8,501 nt of DNA, from NCBI GenBank assembly GCA_011057845.1, contig DSDB01000652.1:1-8501 (forward strand). Reading direction: 5' to 3'. The position numbers were made by a program, and so were the translations under genes. This stretch comes from Phycisphaerales bacterium (GTDB lineage: Bacteria > Planctomycetota > Phycisphaerae > Sedimentisphaerales > Anaerobacaceae). The notes under the pieces are model-generated. The model had not been told where the DNA came from and made no database searches. It was given only the letters and a program-made list of their open reading frames with translations. Shown in pieces: positions 1-7,131 of this stretch (within the stretch, counting starts at the first letter, position 1; every line of letters begins with the position of its first letter).

Positions 1-2
1 CT

Positions 3-1391
3 CAACCCGGTGCCGTCCCCGACGACGAGTTCAAAAATGTATCGCCCGAATTCCGGGGCGTCGAACGAGGGCGTGGCGCTGTCCTCGTCGGTCAGGCTTA
101 CGGGCGGACCCTCGGTCTGCTCCCACAGATACTCCGTCTCGCCTTGCGGGTCGTAGAAGAAGCTGTTGGACCCGTCCAGCGTAACCGGTCCCGGAGCCAG
201 CAGGTGCTGATCGGGGCCGGCGTCGGCCACGGGGTGGATATAACCAACAAACTCGTCGGCCCCGATGTCAATCAGAACCGCGTAGATGCGAGGGTCCCCC
301 TCGATGTCGGTTTCGTAGGCATCAGGCACGTATGTCGGATCGCCGGCGCTGATGCACGGCGAGCCTTCCTGGATACGGTAGTCGCCCCACCCGGCGGCCA
401 CAAAAAGTGGGTCGGCCGAGATGTTGCCCGAGATACCCGTCCGGCTGCTGGGACCGTCGTAAACCACCTCGCCCACACCGGGTTGCTGGCTCAGGTAGTT
501 GCCCGGCGTATTGCCCCAGACGTTGTTGTACGCGATATCCTCGGCGGCCAGGCCGTTGTGATACATGCCGCCGCCAGTCGCCGCCAACGCGATGATATTG
601 CCGATAACCCTGGAGCGGGAGAGGAACTGGCTGTCGTACTCCGTGTAGATGTTTCCGGCGAAGCCCAGTTGGCCGTATTGTATGCCCAGGTCCACGTTGT
701 TAGCGACGATCGTGTTATTCAGAAGCCGCCCGCCGAAAAGGACCACGCCGCCACCCACAAAGGCCGAGTTGTTGTGAATGAGGTTGTTCCGGATGAGCGG
801 GTCGCCCATGTAGGTCATAATCCCCGCGCCCGCGTAACAACTGTTGTCTCGCAGGATGTTGTTCGTAATCAGGGCGTCGGACAGGATGGTCGCTATGGCC
901 CCTCCGTAGCCGACTTGTTCATTCCCGGATTCAAAGATGAATGGACCGTGGTTGTCCTCCACCACGCACTGCATGATGGTGGGAGAAGACTCCTTGATGA
1001 ATATCCCGGTGCCCCAGTATATTTCGGTGCCAAAGAGTTCCGGCACGGGGGTTCCGTATCCGCCTGTGATGGTGAACCCACGCAGCACCGCCGCACGGGT
1101 CTCGCCGTTCTCGAAGATGACCGTGCTGCCCTCTTCATCGCCTATGATAACGGTCTCCTCGACGATTTCCGGGTCGTTCGGGTCAATGCTGGTCACAATG
1201 ATGTTTCGCCCGCCGAAGTGGATGGTCTCATAGTACTCGTCGGGGCTGACAACAACCATGTCGCCGTCGTTGGCGTCCATGATGGCGGCTTGGATGCCGG
1301 GGTACTCCTCGGGAACCAGGAGGGTCCTGCCCGAAGCCGGACCAACCATCAAGACCGTTAAAACAATACAAGTCAGCAATAGGCGTCGCAT
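3..1391 (-). CDS. Secreted right-handed parallel beta-helix protein with PKD-like domain (3' end outside window)
   Basis: The frame is open from an ATG at 1391 to the left edge, giving 463 residues without a stop. Residues 1-21 form a signal peptide (RR, hydrophobic stretch, ending PASG). Residues 22-60 match the usual beta-helix opening (LLVPEEYPGIQAAI...DGD.VVVSP..Y). Repeated coils follow, about residues 100-300, with the Asn ladders typical of this fold (ITNNILRDNS, LIRNNLIHNNS, LLNNTIVANN). Residues 327-381 carry the DPLF...GDYRIQEGSPCISAGDP...DIEGDPR...DIGADEF block found at the end of many such planctomycete proteins. Residues 388-463 resemble a PKD-type Ig-like domain (ADAGPDQ...TLDGS.S.DPQG...Y.WEQTEGP). 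A purine-rich site (GGAGAGG, 1396-1402) supports the start. The protein is probably exported, perhaps bound to polysaccharide or the cell surface; no catalytic residues can be assigned. A C-terminal anchor or sorting domain may lie beyond the edge. Confidence 0.9.
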   Translation of the reverse strand, partial: MRRLLLTCIVLTVLMVGPASGRTLLVPEEYPGIQAAIMDANDGDMVVVSPDEYYETIHFGGRNIIVTSIDPNDPEIVEETVIIGDEEGSTVIFENGETRAAVLRGFTITGGYGTPVPELFGTEIYWGTGIFIKESSPTIMQCVVEDNHGPFIFESGNEQVGYGGAIATILSDALITNNILRDNSCYAGAGIMTYMGDPLIRNNLIHNNSAFVGGGVVLFGGRLLNNTIVANNVDLGIQYGQLGFAGNIYTEYDSQFLSRSRVIGNIIALAATGGGMYHNGLAAEDIAYNNVWGNTPGNYLSQQPGVGEVVYDGPSSRTGISGNISADPLFVAAGWGDYRIQEGSPCISAGDPTYVPDAYETDIEGDPRIYAVLIDIGADEFVGYIHPVADAGPDQHLLAPGPVTLDGSNSFFYDPQGETEYLWEQTEGPPVSLTDEDSATPSFDAPEFGRYIFELVVGDGTGL

Positions 1392-1752
1392 GGTGCCTCT
1401 CCAAATTGTGCGTTTGCGGCGGCGCCTTCGCCCCGGCCGCGCTCGCAGCGCCCGCCATGGGAATATCCGAAGTGACCCCGCCTCCGAGTTTCAGGTCATT
1501 CCATATTCATATCAAAAAGCCGTCTCCGTCGCAAGGCAAAACCCACTCGGATGGGCCCGTAATGCGTTGAAATCCATATCCGCGGCGAGGAAGAATCGCC
1601 GTTCTGTACCAAATAAGACGCCCCAGTCCGCCGACCGTTACAAGTTTTGTGAGTTTTTGCTGCCGCCGGGCACGTTTCGCCGCCCGGACGGGTTACGCAC
1701 CCACACTGGTAGTGCTATTGAGAGGGCGCTTTGCGACAAGAGGCGTGGGAGA
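1392..1752. other. Intergenic spacer between two minus-strand genes
   Basis: No credible gene was found in this 361-base spacer: frames open through it lack coding character and a ribosome binding site. It holds the leader and candidate promoter of the beta-helix gene. It also holds a GC-rich inverted repeat just downstream of the glycosylase gene: CCGGGC at 1666-1671 and GCCCGG at 1682-1687, with a 10-base loop. On the minus-strand transcript that hairpin is followed by a run of A rather than U, so it is not a standard intrinsic terminator. Confidence 0.5.
1506..1534 (-). promoter_or_regulatory. Candidate promoter for the beta-helix gene
   Basis: On the minus strand TTGCGA (1529-1534) is separated by 17 bases from TATGAA (1506-1511). 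Each box matches 4 of 6 consensus bases. The local sequence is AT-rich inside a GC-rich spacer. Transcription would start near 1499 and leave a leader of about 110 bases before the ATG at 1391. This is a pattern match only. Confidence 0.3.
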
Positions 1753-2541
1753 CTACCTGCCGCCGTCCGGTACGGGCAGGCCGAGTTCCGCCAGGACCTT
1801 CTTCATGTCGTCCCAGACCTGGGCGCGAGTCTCATGGGTATAGTTCCGCAGCAGGTAGGCCGGGTGGTAGGTGGCAATGAGCTTGATGGGGGGCTGGCCA
1901 AGACCATTGACGTAGTCATGAAACCGCCCCCGCAGCCGCCCTATCGCCTGATTCGTATTGAGCAGGGTCCGGGCGGCGTGGGCCCCCAGGGCCACAATGA
2001 CTTCCGGGCGAATCACCTCGATCTGCCTTTGGAGCAGCGGTAGGCAACTGACGATCTCCTCCGGTCGGGGATCGCGGTTCTCCGGCGGACGGCACTTGAG
2101 GATATTGGCAATGAATACGTCGCTGCGTTCCAGCCCGCAGGCCCCTATGATCTTGTCGAGCAATTGACCGGCCCGGCCGACAAACGGGCGCCCTTGGGCG
2201 TCTTCGTCGGCCCCCGGCGCCTCTCCGATGAACATGATGCGTGCATTCGGACTGCCTTCGCCAGGCACGGCGTGGGTACGGCTCTCGCCAAGTCCACATC
2301 GGCAGCACGCCGCCACCTCCTCAGCGATCAGAGCCAGTTGTCTGGCGTGATCGCCGGGGGCGGATTCGACACTTGGACCGACTCCATCTGAACCCAGATC
2401 CGCATCTTCACCCGCGGAAACGACTGTCCGCGACAAAGGGGTCGCGGATCGACCGACGCCTCTAGGCACAAATCCAGCGAAGAATTGCTCCATCTCCAGG
2501 TGCTGGCGGGCCACTTTGGCAAGGTCTCTGTCGCACTGCAT
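1753..2541 (-). CDS. Family-4 uracil-DNA glycosylase (4Fe-4S)
   Basis: This enzyme excises uracil from DNA, mostly arising from cytosine deamination, as the first step of base excision repair. The 262-residue product has the family-4 hallmarks. The GEAPGADEDAQGRPFVGRAG motif is at 106-125. Four cysteines suit an iron-sulfur cluster: C79 and C82 (C-x2-C), then C150 and C166, whose 16-residue spacing equals that of Thermus family-4 enzymes (Cys86 and Cys102). The HPAYLLR motif at 226-232 belongs to the uracil-binding active site. Residues 1-23 form a basic helix (RDLAKVARQHLEMEQFF) and 25-65 a low-complexity linker, so the catalytic domain sits behind an N-terminal extension compared with compact homologues of about 200 residues. 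No good ribosome binding site precedes the ATG; a promoter-like -10 box ends six bases upstream. The gene is divergent from the LysR gene, with a 207-base gap. Confidence 0.95.
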   Translation of the reverse strand: MQCDRDLAKVARQHLEMEQFFAGFVPRGVGRSATPLSRTVVSAGEDADLGSDGVGPSVESAPGDHARQLALIAEEVAACCRCGLGESRTHAVPGEGSPNARIMFIGEAPGADEDAQGRPFVGRAGQLLDKIIGACGLERSDVFIANILKCRPPENRDPRPEEIVSCLPLLQRQIEVIRPEVIVALGAHAARTLLNTNQAIGRLRGRFHDYVNGLGQPPIKLIATYHPAYLLRNYTHETRAQVWDDMKKVLAELGLPVPDGGR

Positions 2542-2547
2542 ACCTGG

Positions 2548-2576
2548 ATTTTAGCCACCCGGCCCTCCCTCCGCAA
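2548..2576 (-). promoter_or_regulatory. Candidate promoter of the glycosylase gene, predicting a leaderless mRNA
   Basis: On the minus strand TTGCGG (2571-2576) is followed after 17 bases by TAAAAT (2548-2553), a 5-of-6 match to the -10 consensus. Exactly six bases separate it from the ATG at 2541-2539, so the usual start point falls on the A of the ATG. The lack of a well-placed ribosome binding site agrees with leaderless translation. This rests on sequence pattern alone. Confidence 0.4.
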
Positions 2577-2650
2577 CGAAAAAGCCGCTTTACTGTCGCA
2601 CCAAAGGCCCCTGGGCACCGGGCCACCGGGCAATATGACGAAATCTGGAT

Positions 2651-2678
2651 TTGACTCTTGCGTTACATAAGGTAATCT
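2651..2678 (+). promoter_or_regulatory. Candidate promoter of the LysR operon
   Basis: TTGACT (2651-2656, 5 of 6 match) and TAATCT (2673-2678, 4 of 6) are separated by 16 bases in a locally AT-rich stretch. The predicted start near 2685 leaves a leader of about 64 bases before the ATG at 2749. It is the best sigma-70-like match upstream of the four-gene operon. Confidence 0.5.
2663..2675. promoter_or_regulatory. Possible LysR-type operator (T-N11-A palindrome)
   Basis: TTAC (2663-2666) and GTAA (2672-2675) form an interrupted palindrome with a 5-base centre. It fits the T-N11-A rule for LysR-type binding sites and overlaps the -10 box. A second small inverted repeat, AATA-TCG-TATT (2679-2689), follows directly. 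The position suits negative autoregulation, and also control of the divergent glycosylase gene. Short AT-rich palindromes can arise by chance. Confidence 0.35.
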
Positions 2679-2748
2679 AATATCGTATTCATAATTGCTT
2701 GCCATGCTGGTCGGACACGACCTCGCATTACCATAAGAGAGGCTTATA

Positions 2749-3636
2749 ATGCATATAGAAACGCTGAAGGTGTTCTGCGATATCTGCGAACTGGGCAGCT
2801 TCTCCAAGACCGCCGAGAAGAACCTCCTGAGCCAGTCGGCGGTATCTCAGCAGCTTGCCCAGCTTGAGGTAGCCCACAAGTGCCAGCTTATTGACCGCAA
2901 GAAGCGCCCCATCGAGTTGACCAAGGAGGGCGAACTGCTCTATCGCACCGCCAAGGAGATGATCGAGCGGTACGATCAGTTCCGCACGGAGTTGAACGCA
3001 ATGGCCCGGCCGGAGAAGAACCGTGTGAACGTCGGCGCCATATTCAGCATCGGCATGCACACGCTGCCGGCCTACGTCAAGCGTTTCATGGTTGAGCACC
3101 CCGACATCAACGTCCACATAGAGTACCTCAGCGCCGCCGTGATCTACGAACGGGTCCTCCTGGGCGATATTGACGTGGGCCTGGTGGCCGTGCCAAAACG
3201 CGACAAACGTCTGGACGTGTACGAATTCGAGGATGAGAAGCTGGTCGTGGCGTGCGGCACCAGACATCCCCTCGCCCACAAACCCCAGATCGACATCCAT
3301 CAGCTCCAGTTCGAGCGATTTATCAGTTTTGAGAAGGATGTGCCAACCCGGGCGTGGATAGACGGCATCCTGGGAAGGTATAATGTCGTCGTTCGTTCGG
3401 TGATGGAATTCGACAATATCGAAACGGTCAAGAGGGCCGTCGAGATTAATGCAGGGGTCAGCCTGCTTCCCGAATCGGCTATCTTGCAGGAAGTGGCCGC
3501 CGGAGCACTGGTGGGGGTCCCCCTGGCAAACGAGAATTTTGTCAGGCCGACCGGTATTATCGTACGTAAAGGAAAGGTCATCGGCCCGGCCGTCCGATAT
3601 TTCATAGACCTCGTGGCCAAGACGGGCCGCGATTGA
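2749..3636 (+). CDS. LysR-family transcriptional regulator
   Basis: The 295-residue product has the standard LysR length. Residues 1-65 are the winged helix-turn-helix: F18 to E40 include SKTAEKNLLSQSAVSQQLAQLE, followed by RKKRPIELTKEGELL. Residues 66-88 form the linker helix that drives dimerisation. From about 92 on lies the periplasmic-binding-like effector domain, with the usual GDIDVGLV block (139-146), ACGTRHPLA (168-176) and INAGVSLLPESA (233-244). The inducer is unknown; I cannot assign it to CysB, CysL or another named subgroup. AAGAGAGG (2735-2742), six bases before the ATG, fixes the start. It leads an apparent operon with the HAD, LolA-like and HPr-domain genes, which it probably controls together with its own expression. 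Confidence 0.95.
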   Translation: MHIETLKVFCDICELGSFSKTAEKNLLSQSAVSQQLAQLEVAHKCQLIDRKKRPIELTKEGELLYRTAKEMIERYDQFRTELNAMARPEKNRVNVGAIFSIGMHTLPAYVKRFMVEHPDINVHIEYLSAAVIYERVLLGDIDVGLVAVPKRDKRLDVYEFEDEKLVVACGTRHPLAHKPQIDIHQLQFERFISFEKDVPTRAWIDGILGRYNVVVRSVMEFDNIETVKRAVEINAGVSLLPESAILQEVAAGALVGVPLANENFVRPTGIIVRKGKVIGPAVRYFIDLVAKTGRD

Positions 3637-3694
3637 CGCCGGCGGCATCCATCGCGTCTGGTAGCCAGAACATCGACCCTGTTTCGGAGTCTTG

Positions 3695-4303
3695 ATGGGC
3701 ATTCGAGCAGTGATATTCGATCTCGACGGAACGATCACCGAGCCATACTTCGATTTTGACGCCATCCGCGAGGAGATCGGCCTTCCCCGCAATGGCGGGC
3801 CCATTCTCGAAGCGATGCGGGATATGGACGAGGCTCAGCGTCGGTCTGCGGAGGCGGTTCTTCACCGACACGAACAGCTCGCCTTGGAACAGAGCCGCCT
3901 CAATCCCGGCGCCCGCGAGACCTTGGAGGCATTGCGCCGAGCGGACATCCGTATCGGGATACTGACCCGGAACATCCGGCAGAATGCCCTCGAGATCGCC
4001 CGCCGGCATAATCTGTTCTTTGACGGGGTGGTCGGCCGGGAAGACGGCCCGGTCAAACCCGATGCCTTCGGGGTGCGGTGGTTCTGCGAGCAGTTCGATA
4101 TCCCCCCGGCCGAGGCCATGGTCGTGGGTGACTACCCGTTCGACATTCAGTGTGCAAAGGCCGCCGGAGCCACGGCCGTCCTGCTCGCCAACCAGCCCAA
4201 GGCCGCGGAATTCGCAAAATACGCCGATTTCACCATCGACCGGATCGACCAGATACTGGGTATTATCCAGAACGGTAAGGAGCACAGGGCCGCATGCCGA
4301 TAG
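3695..4303 (+). CDS. HAD-superfamily phosphatase (phosphoglycolate phosphatase-like)
   Basis: The 202-residue product has all four HAD motifs. Motif I is DLDGT with nucleophile D9 and acid/base D11. Motif II is T91 in GILTRN. Motif III is K121 in GPVKPDAF. Motif IV is the GDYPFD acidic pair, D146 and D150. The helical segment between motifs I and II (about 18-75) is a small C1 cap. The family hydrolyses phosphate esters by a phospho-aspartate intermediate; the layout is closest to Gph-type enzymes but the substrate cannot be read from sequence. GGAG at 3686-3689 sits five bases before the ATG at 3695; a TTG one codon earlier is a less likely start. It begins 58 bases after the LysR gene and overlaps the next reading frame by 10 bases, suggesting co-translation. 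Confidence 0.92.
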   Translation: MGIRAVIFDLDGTITEPYFDFDAIREEIGLPRNGGPILEAMRDMDEAQRRSAEAVLHRHEQLALEQSRLNPGARETLEALRRADIRIGILTRNIRQNALEIARRHNLFFDGVVGREDGPVKPDAFGVRWFCEQFDIPPAEAMVVGDYPFDIQCAKAAGATAVLLANQPKAAEFAKYADFTIDRIDQILGIIQNGKEHRAACR

Positions 4304-5136
4304 GTATAAGAATGAGACGATTGACTATGTGTAAGACAACAACAGTCTTCATGATGGGTATTCTCTTGGGAACGGTGGGTTACTGCCTGGCCCAGGAATC
4401 GCAGGTCTGCCCGGAGCAAACGGCCCCTGAGAAGGTGGCTCTGGACCCCGTAGATGATGTTCTGGCCCAGTTACAGGCCAAGACCTCGAAACTGACGTCC
4501 TACGAGGCCGGTATCATCTACCGGTTTAAGCAGCCGTTGTTGGAATCCGAATCGTTGCGGCGAGGCGTCCTGCATTACGCCAAGTACGACCAGCGAACAT
4601 TCCTGCGTATCGATTTCCAGACCCTGAAGCAGGACCAGGAGCCGGAGCAGAGGTATCGCGAGCTGTACATCTTCGACGGTGTATGGCTGACCGTACTCAA
4701 CTATCAGGTCAAGAGCGCCAAGCGGCACCAGCTCGCCGAGGAGGACAAGCCCGCCGACGCCTTCAACCTCGCCAGTGAGAATCTGCCCGTGATCGGCTTT
4801 ACCCGGATCACCGATCTCAAGCGAGAGTTTGAGGTCCGCCTGGTGGAGGAAAGGAACCCTGAGAAATCAGGGCTGATCCGTCTCCACCTGCGGACAAAAC
4901 CTCAGTCGAAGTACAAGGACGACTACACTTCCCTTGACTTCTGGATGGACGCCAAAGACGGGCTTCCGGTGAAGATCGTGGCTTTCTCCCCGGAAGAAGA
5001 GGTTTATGAAATCGAGCTGGTCGAACCGAAGATCAATCTCGGCGTCAACCGTAGGGTCTTCGAGTACAACATTCCGCGCGATTTCGGTCGTCCGGAGATC
5101 GTGCCGCTGAAGAAGCAGCCGCCTGAGAACCCCTAA
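4294..5136 (+). CDS. Exported LolA-like protein
   Basis: The product of up to 280 residues has an N-terminal signal sequence: basic residues at 6-14, a hydrophobic stretch at about 16-30, and likely cleavage after A33 (YCLA/Q). The mature part is rich in beta strands. It resembles the LolA/LolB-like half-barrel fold of planctomycete periplasmic proteins: an early KLTSYEAGIIYRFKQ segment, YIFDG at 125-129, the YKDDYTSLDFWMDAKDGLP segment at 207-225, and a closing RVFEYNIPRDFGRPEIVPLKK. Proteins of this fold bind lipids or lipoproteins, but no ligand can be named here. No convincing lipobox surrounds C31. The ATG at 4294 has AAGGAG eleven bases upstream and overlaps the HAD gene; ATG codons at 4312 and 4327 would give a more compact signal peptide and remain possible. 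Confidence 0.8.
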   Translation: MPIGIRMRRLTMCKTTTVFMMGILLGTVGYCLAQESQVCPEQTAPEKVALDPVDDVLAQLQAKTSKLTSYEAGIIYRFKQPLLESESLRRGVLHYAKYDQRTFLRIDFQTLKQDQEPEQRYRELYIFDGVWLTVLNYQVKSAKRHQLAEEDKPADAFNLASENLPVIGFTRITDLKREFEVRLVEERNPEKSGLIRLHLRTKPQSKYKDDYTSLDFWMDAKDGLPVKIVAFSPEEEVYEIELVEPKINLGVNRRVFEYNIPRDFGRPEIVPLKKQPPENP

Positions 5137-5164
5137 GCGTGTTGAATTAAAGACAGGATACCAC

Positions 5165-6730
5165 TTGAGCAACGCAGATTCAAATGTCTGTAGCGCCGGC
5201 CGGGTCGGGGCTGAGGAATTCAAACAACTGGTTGAACAACGTGCCGGCCAATTACTATCCCTCGTGGACTTCGTATCCCGCCACGGCATGCGCGAGGTCG
5301 TACTGAGCCGACCCCTGCTGGGCGAACTCCATTCCCAGGCAATGCAGATTGAAGAACTGCTGGACGCCTACGATGCGGGCAACAACTGCTCGTGGTGCTG
5401 GTTTCGCTCGTTGACGGCCGCCCTCAAGCTGTTTTCCGACGTTACATACGAATTGCTGCACATCCAGCACTCGGTTCCGGACTACCGCCTGATGCCCATC
5501 GAAAACGATTTCGCCAAGGCCACCGACCAGGTTCTGGGTTTCACATGCGACGTGCTGGTTCACGCATGCCGGCTGATGGAGGTGCGGTCTCGGCAACTGG
5601 GACTGGCCATCGTGCCCAACGGACACGAAATCGGCAAGTACGCCGAGAAACTGCCGGGCGGCCGCCTTCCGCGGGATTGTCGTGCGCGGCGGGTCGAAAC
5701 GGTCGCCGAGACGGTTACTGGGCTGGCCACGGCCTTCCTGAACCTGGCGGCGGACAGCGAAGACATCCGCGGCGCCGGCCGGGCCAAACCCGACCAGTAC
5801 GCCCGTTATCTAGAAGGCCCTGTTACCGAGGACAAGTTGCGAAGCCTCGAACTGCGGTTTCACAATCTGCAGTCGCTCTATGATACCAAGGTCTCCGGCA
5901 CCGAGATCGCCGCGATGGACACGGATCTCCCGGTCCTCCGCGGGCACATCAGCGTCGTCTTTCATCTGCTCAAGACCGCCACTCTTTTCGCCCATCATTA
6001 TGAGCGGCACCTGGACCGAAAGCCCTGCGAGATCGCCAGTAGCCGCGAGCCGTTGGTCAACCGCGACGCCTTGCTGGCGGCCCTGATGAGCTACTCGATC
6101 CGCCACATCAGCCTCTATATCGCCTGCACCGAGCAGCTCTGTCAGGACATGCTTAAGCGATATGCCGAGGTCGCTGAAGTAACAGTGCCTGTGCCGCCCT
6201 ATCGCGGCTTCCATGTCCGGCCTTCCACGCTGATATCGAAGCTCGTCCTCCATTATGGCAGCGAAGTCAGAATGCTCATGGACAACGAGGTCTACGACGC
6301 CGGATCGCCCCTTGAACTCTTCCGCGCTAATGAGAAGATCAACGCGGCCAAACGCCGCCGACTGGCCGAGGCGGTTGACGGACTCAATCTCAACGGAGAG
6401 TGCCTCGGATCCGCGGAGATCAAGAAGATCCTCCATGAAACCGTGATGCAACTGGTGCAGCGGGAAAAGGTCATCCTCTACGAGCAGCCTCTCGAGTTGC
6501 CCGCTGAGTCGGTGCAAACGCTCGGACGACTTCAGGAGCAGGTGACGGTGGAGGTCGCCCGCCTGCTGACGCTGGGCAAGATTGATGTCGAGGTGGACCT
6601 TCAGGTCCGCTTCGTCGGCGACCGGCGGGTCCTCGATGATATCCGCCTGCTCGCCGAATCGGGCTACGGAGAAGACCATCTCGGCAACAACATTGCTCTG
6701 CCCCAGAAACTCGTCTATCTGAGGCGGTAG
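5165..6730 (+). CDS. Large helical protein with a split HPr-like phosphocarrier domain
   Basis: The 521-residue product starts with TTG, with AGGA (5155-5158) six bases upstream; the next in-frame ATG is residue 42. Residues 15-335 are mostly predicted helix, with no membrane segment or signal peptide; a CSWC pair lies at 75-78. Residues 338-390 look like the first part of HPr: PVPPYRGFHVRPSTLISKLV places H350 as phospho-acceptor with R352 and P353 after it. S381 falls 31 residues after H350, the His15-Ser46 spacing of classical HPr. Residues 393-472 are a charged helical stretch without HPr counterpart. Residues 473-504 (VEVDLQVRF...VLDDIRLLAESGYGED) resemble the last strand and helix of HPr. 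In known systems HPr receives phosphate from enzyme I; no such partner is in this window. Cytoplasmic location is inferred. It is the last gene of the LysR operon, 28 bases after the LolA-like gene. Confidence 0.8.
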   Translation: MSNADSNVCSAGRVGAEEFKQLVEQRAGQLLSLVDFVSRHGMREVVLSRPLLGELHSQAMQIEELLDAYDAGNNCSWCWFRSLTAALKLFSDVTYELLHIQHSVPDYRLMPIENDFAKATDQVLGFTCDVLVHACRLMEVRSRQLGLAIVPNGHEIGKYAEKLPGGRLPRDCRARRVETVAETVTGLATAFLNLAADSEDIRGAGRAKPDQYARYLEGPVTEDKLRSLELRFHNLQSLYDTKVSGTEIAAMDTDLPVLRGHISVVFHLLKTATLFAHHYERHLDRKPCEIASSREPLVNRDALLAALMSYSIRHISLYIACTEQLCQDMLKRYAEVAEVTVPVPPYRGFHVRPSTLISKLVLHYGSEVRMLMDNEVYDAGSPLELFRANEKINAAKRRRLAEAVDGLNLNGECLGSAEIKKILHETVMQLVQREKVILYEQPLELPAESVQTLGRLQEQVTVEVARLLTLGKIDVEVDLQVRFVGDRRVLDDIRLLAESGYGEDHLGNNIALPQKLVYLRR

Positions 6731-7028
6731 ACGAGACAGCCCTCAAGCCTCCGGGCAATCTGCGCCACCATGCTCTGGCCGCCTTGGCGGCCTTCAATTC
6801 TGATTGGGCACCCGACCCTGACGACCTGGTGGCCCTATACACGTACTGCGAGAAGGGTCCACTGTATTGTTAAAATAGACAAATCAGTAATTCTAGGAAA
6901 TCTGAAATACAGAGAATTGTTAATCTGGGAAAAATTAACCCGCAACACAAAACATCGCCAAGCCGACTTTCGACACAACCATCGTTGGCCTCAGAGGCAC
7001 TCGTAGCGACGACGAGGCATACGAAAAA

Positions 7029-7073
7029 GGCCTATGGTTGCGATAAAAATTCATTTTTTTCGCAGAAAAGGCC
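7029..7073. repeat. Nested inverted repeat with A/T tracts
   Basis: TGCGA (7039-7043) pairs with TCGCA (7060-7064). After one T-T mismatch the A tract 7045-7049 pairs with the T tract 7054-7058 around a four-base loop. GGCC at 7029-7032 and 7070-7073 could close an outer stem. The T run lies inside the stem, so this is not a standard terminator. It ends nine bases before the -35 box of the histone-like gene and may be a protein-binding or bent-DNA site. Confidence 0.35.
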
Positions 7074-7081
7074 GATTCCTT

Positions 7082-7110
7082 TTGACAGCCGTGTGCACGG
7101 AAACTACCCT
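7082..7110 (+). promoter_or_regulatory. Promoter of the histone-like gene
   Basis: A perfect -35 box TTGACA (7082-7087) is followed after 17 bases by TACCCT (7105-7110), which matches the -10 consensus at the three most important positions. Between them is a small inverted repeat, CCGTG-TG-CACGG (7089-7100), a possible operator. The leader is about 30 bases long. Confidence 0.5.
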
Positions 7111-7131
7111 CGACGTGGTATTACCCGAAGA

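Noticed and set aside
144..1361. 405-codon open frame on the plus strand
   Set aside because: It lies antisense to the beta-helix gene, whose signal peptide, Asn ladders and end-of-helix signature are clear; the plus-strand product has no recognisable domain.
1666..1687. GC-rich hairpin downstream of the glycosylase gene as an intrinsic terminator
   Set aside because: On the minus-strand transcript the stem is followed by A residues rather than a U tract.
2613..2631. GGGCACC/GGGCCACC near-tandem repeat
   Set aside because: It has only two short imperfect units in GC-rich DNA, which is expected by chance.
2728..3804. 358-codon open frame on the minus strand
   Set aside because: It is antisense to a complete LysR gene and the start of the HAD gene; GC-rich codon bias opens the opposite frame.
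5810..6679. 289-codon open frame on the minus strand
   Set aside because: It mirrors the codon positions of the HPr-domain gene and shows no domain or ribosome binding site.
6770..7006. 78-codon plus-strand frame in the spacer
   Set aside because: Its composition (many Trp, Arg, Pro followed by AT-rich codons) is not protein-like and it lacks a ribosome binding site.
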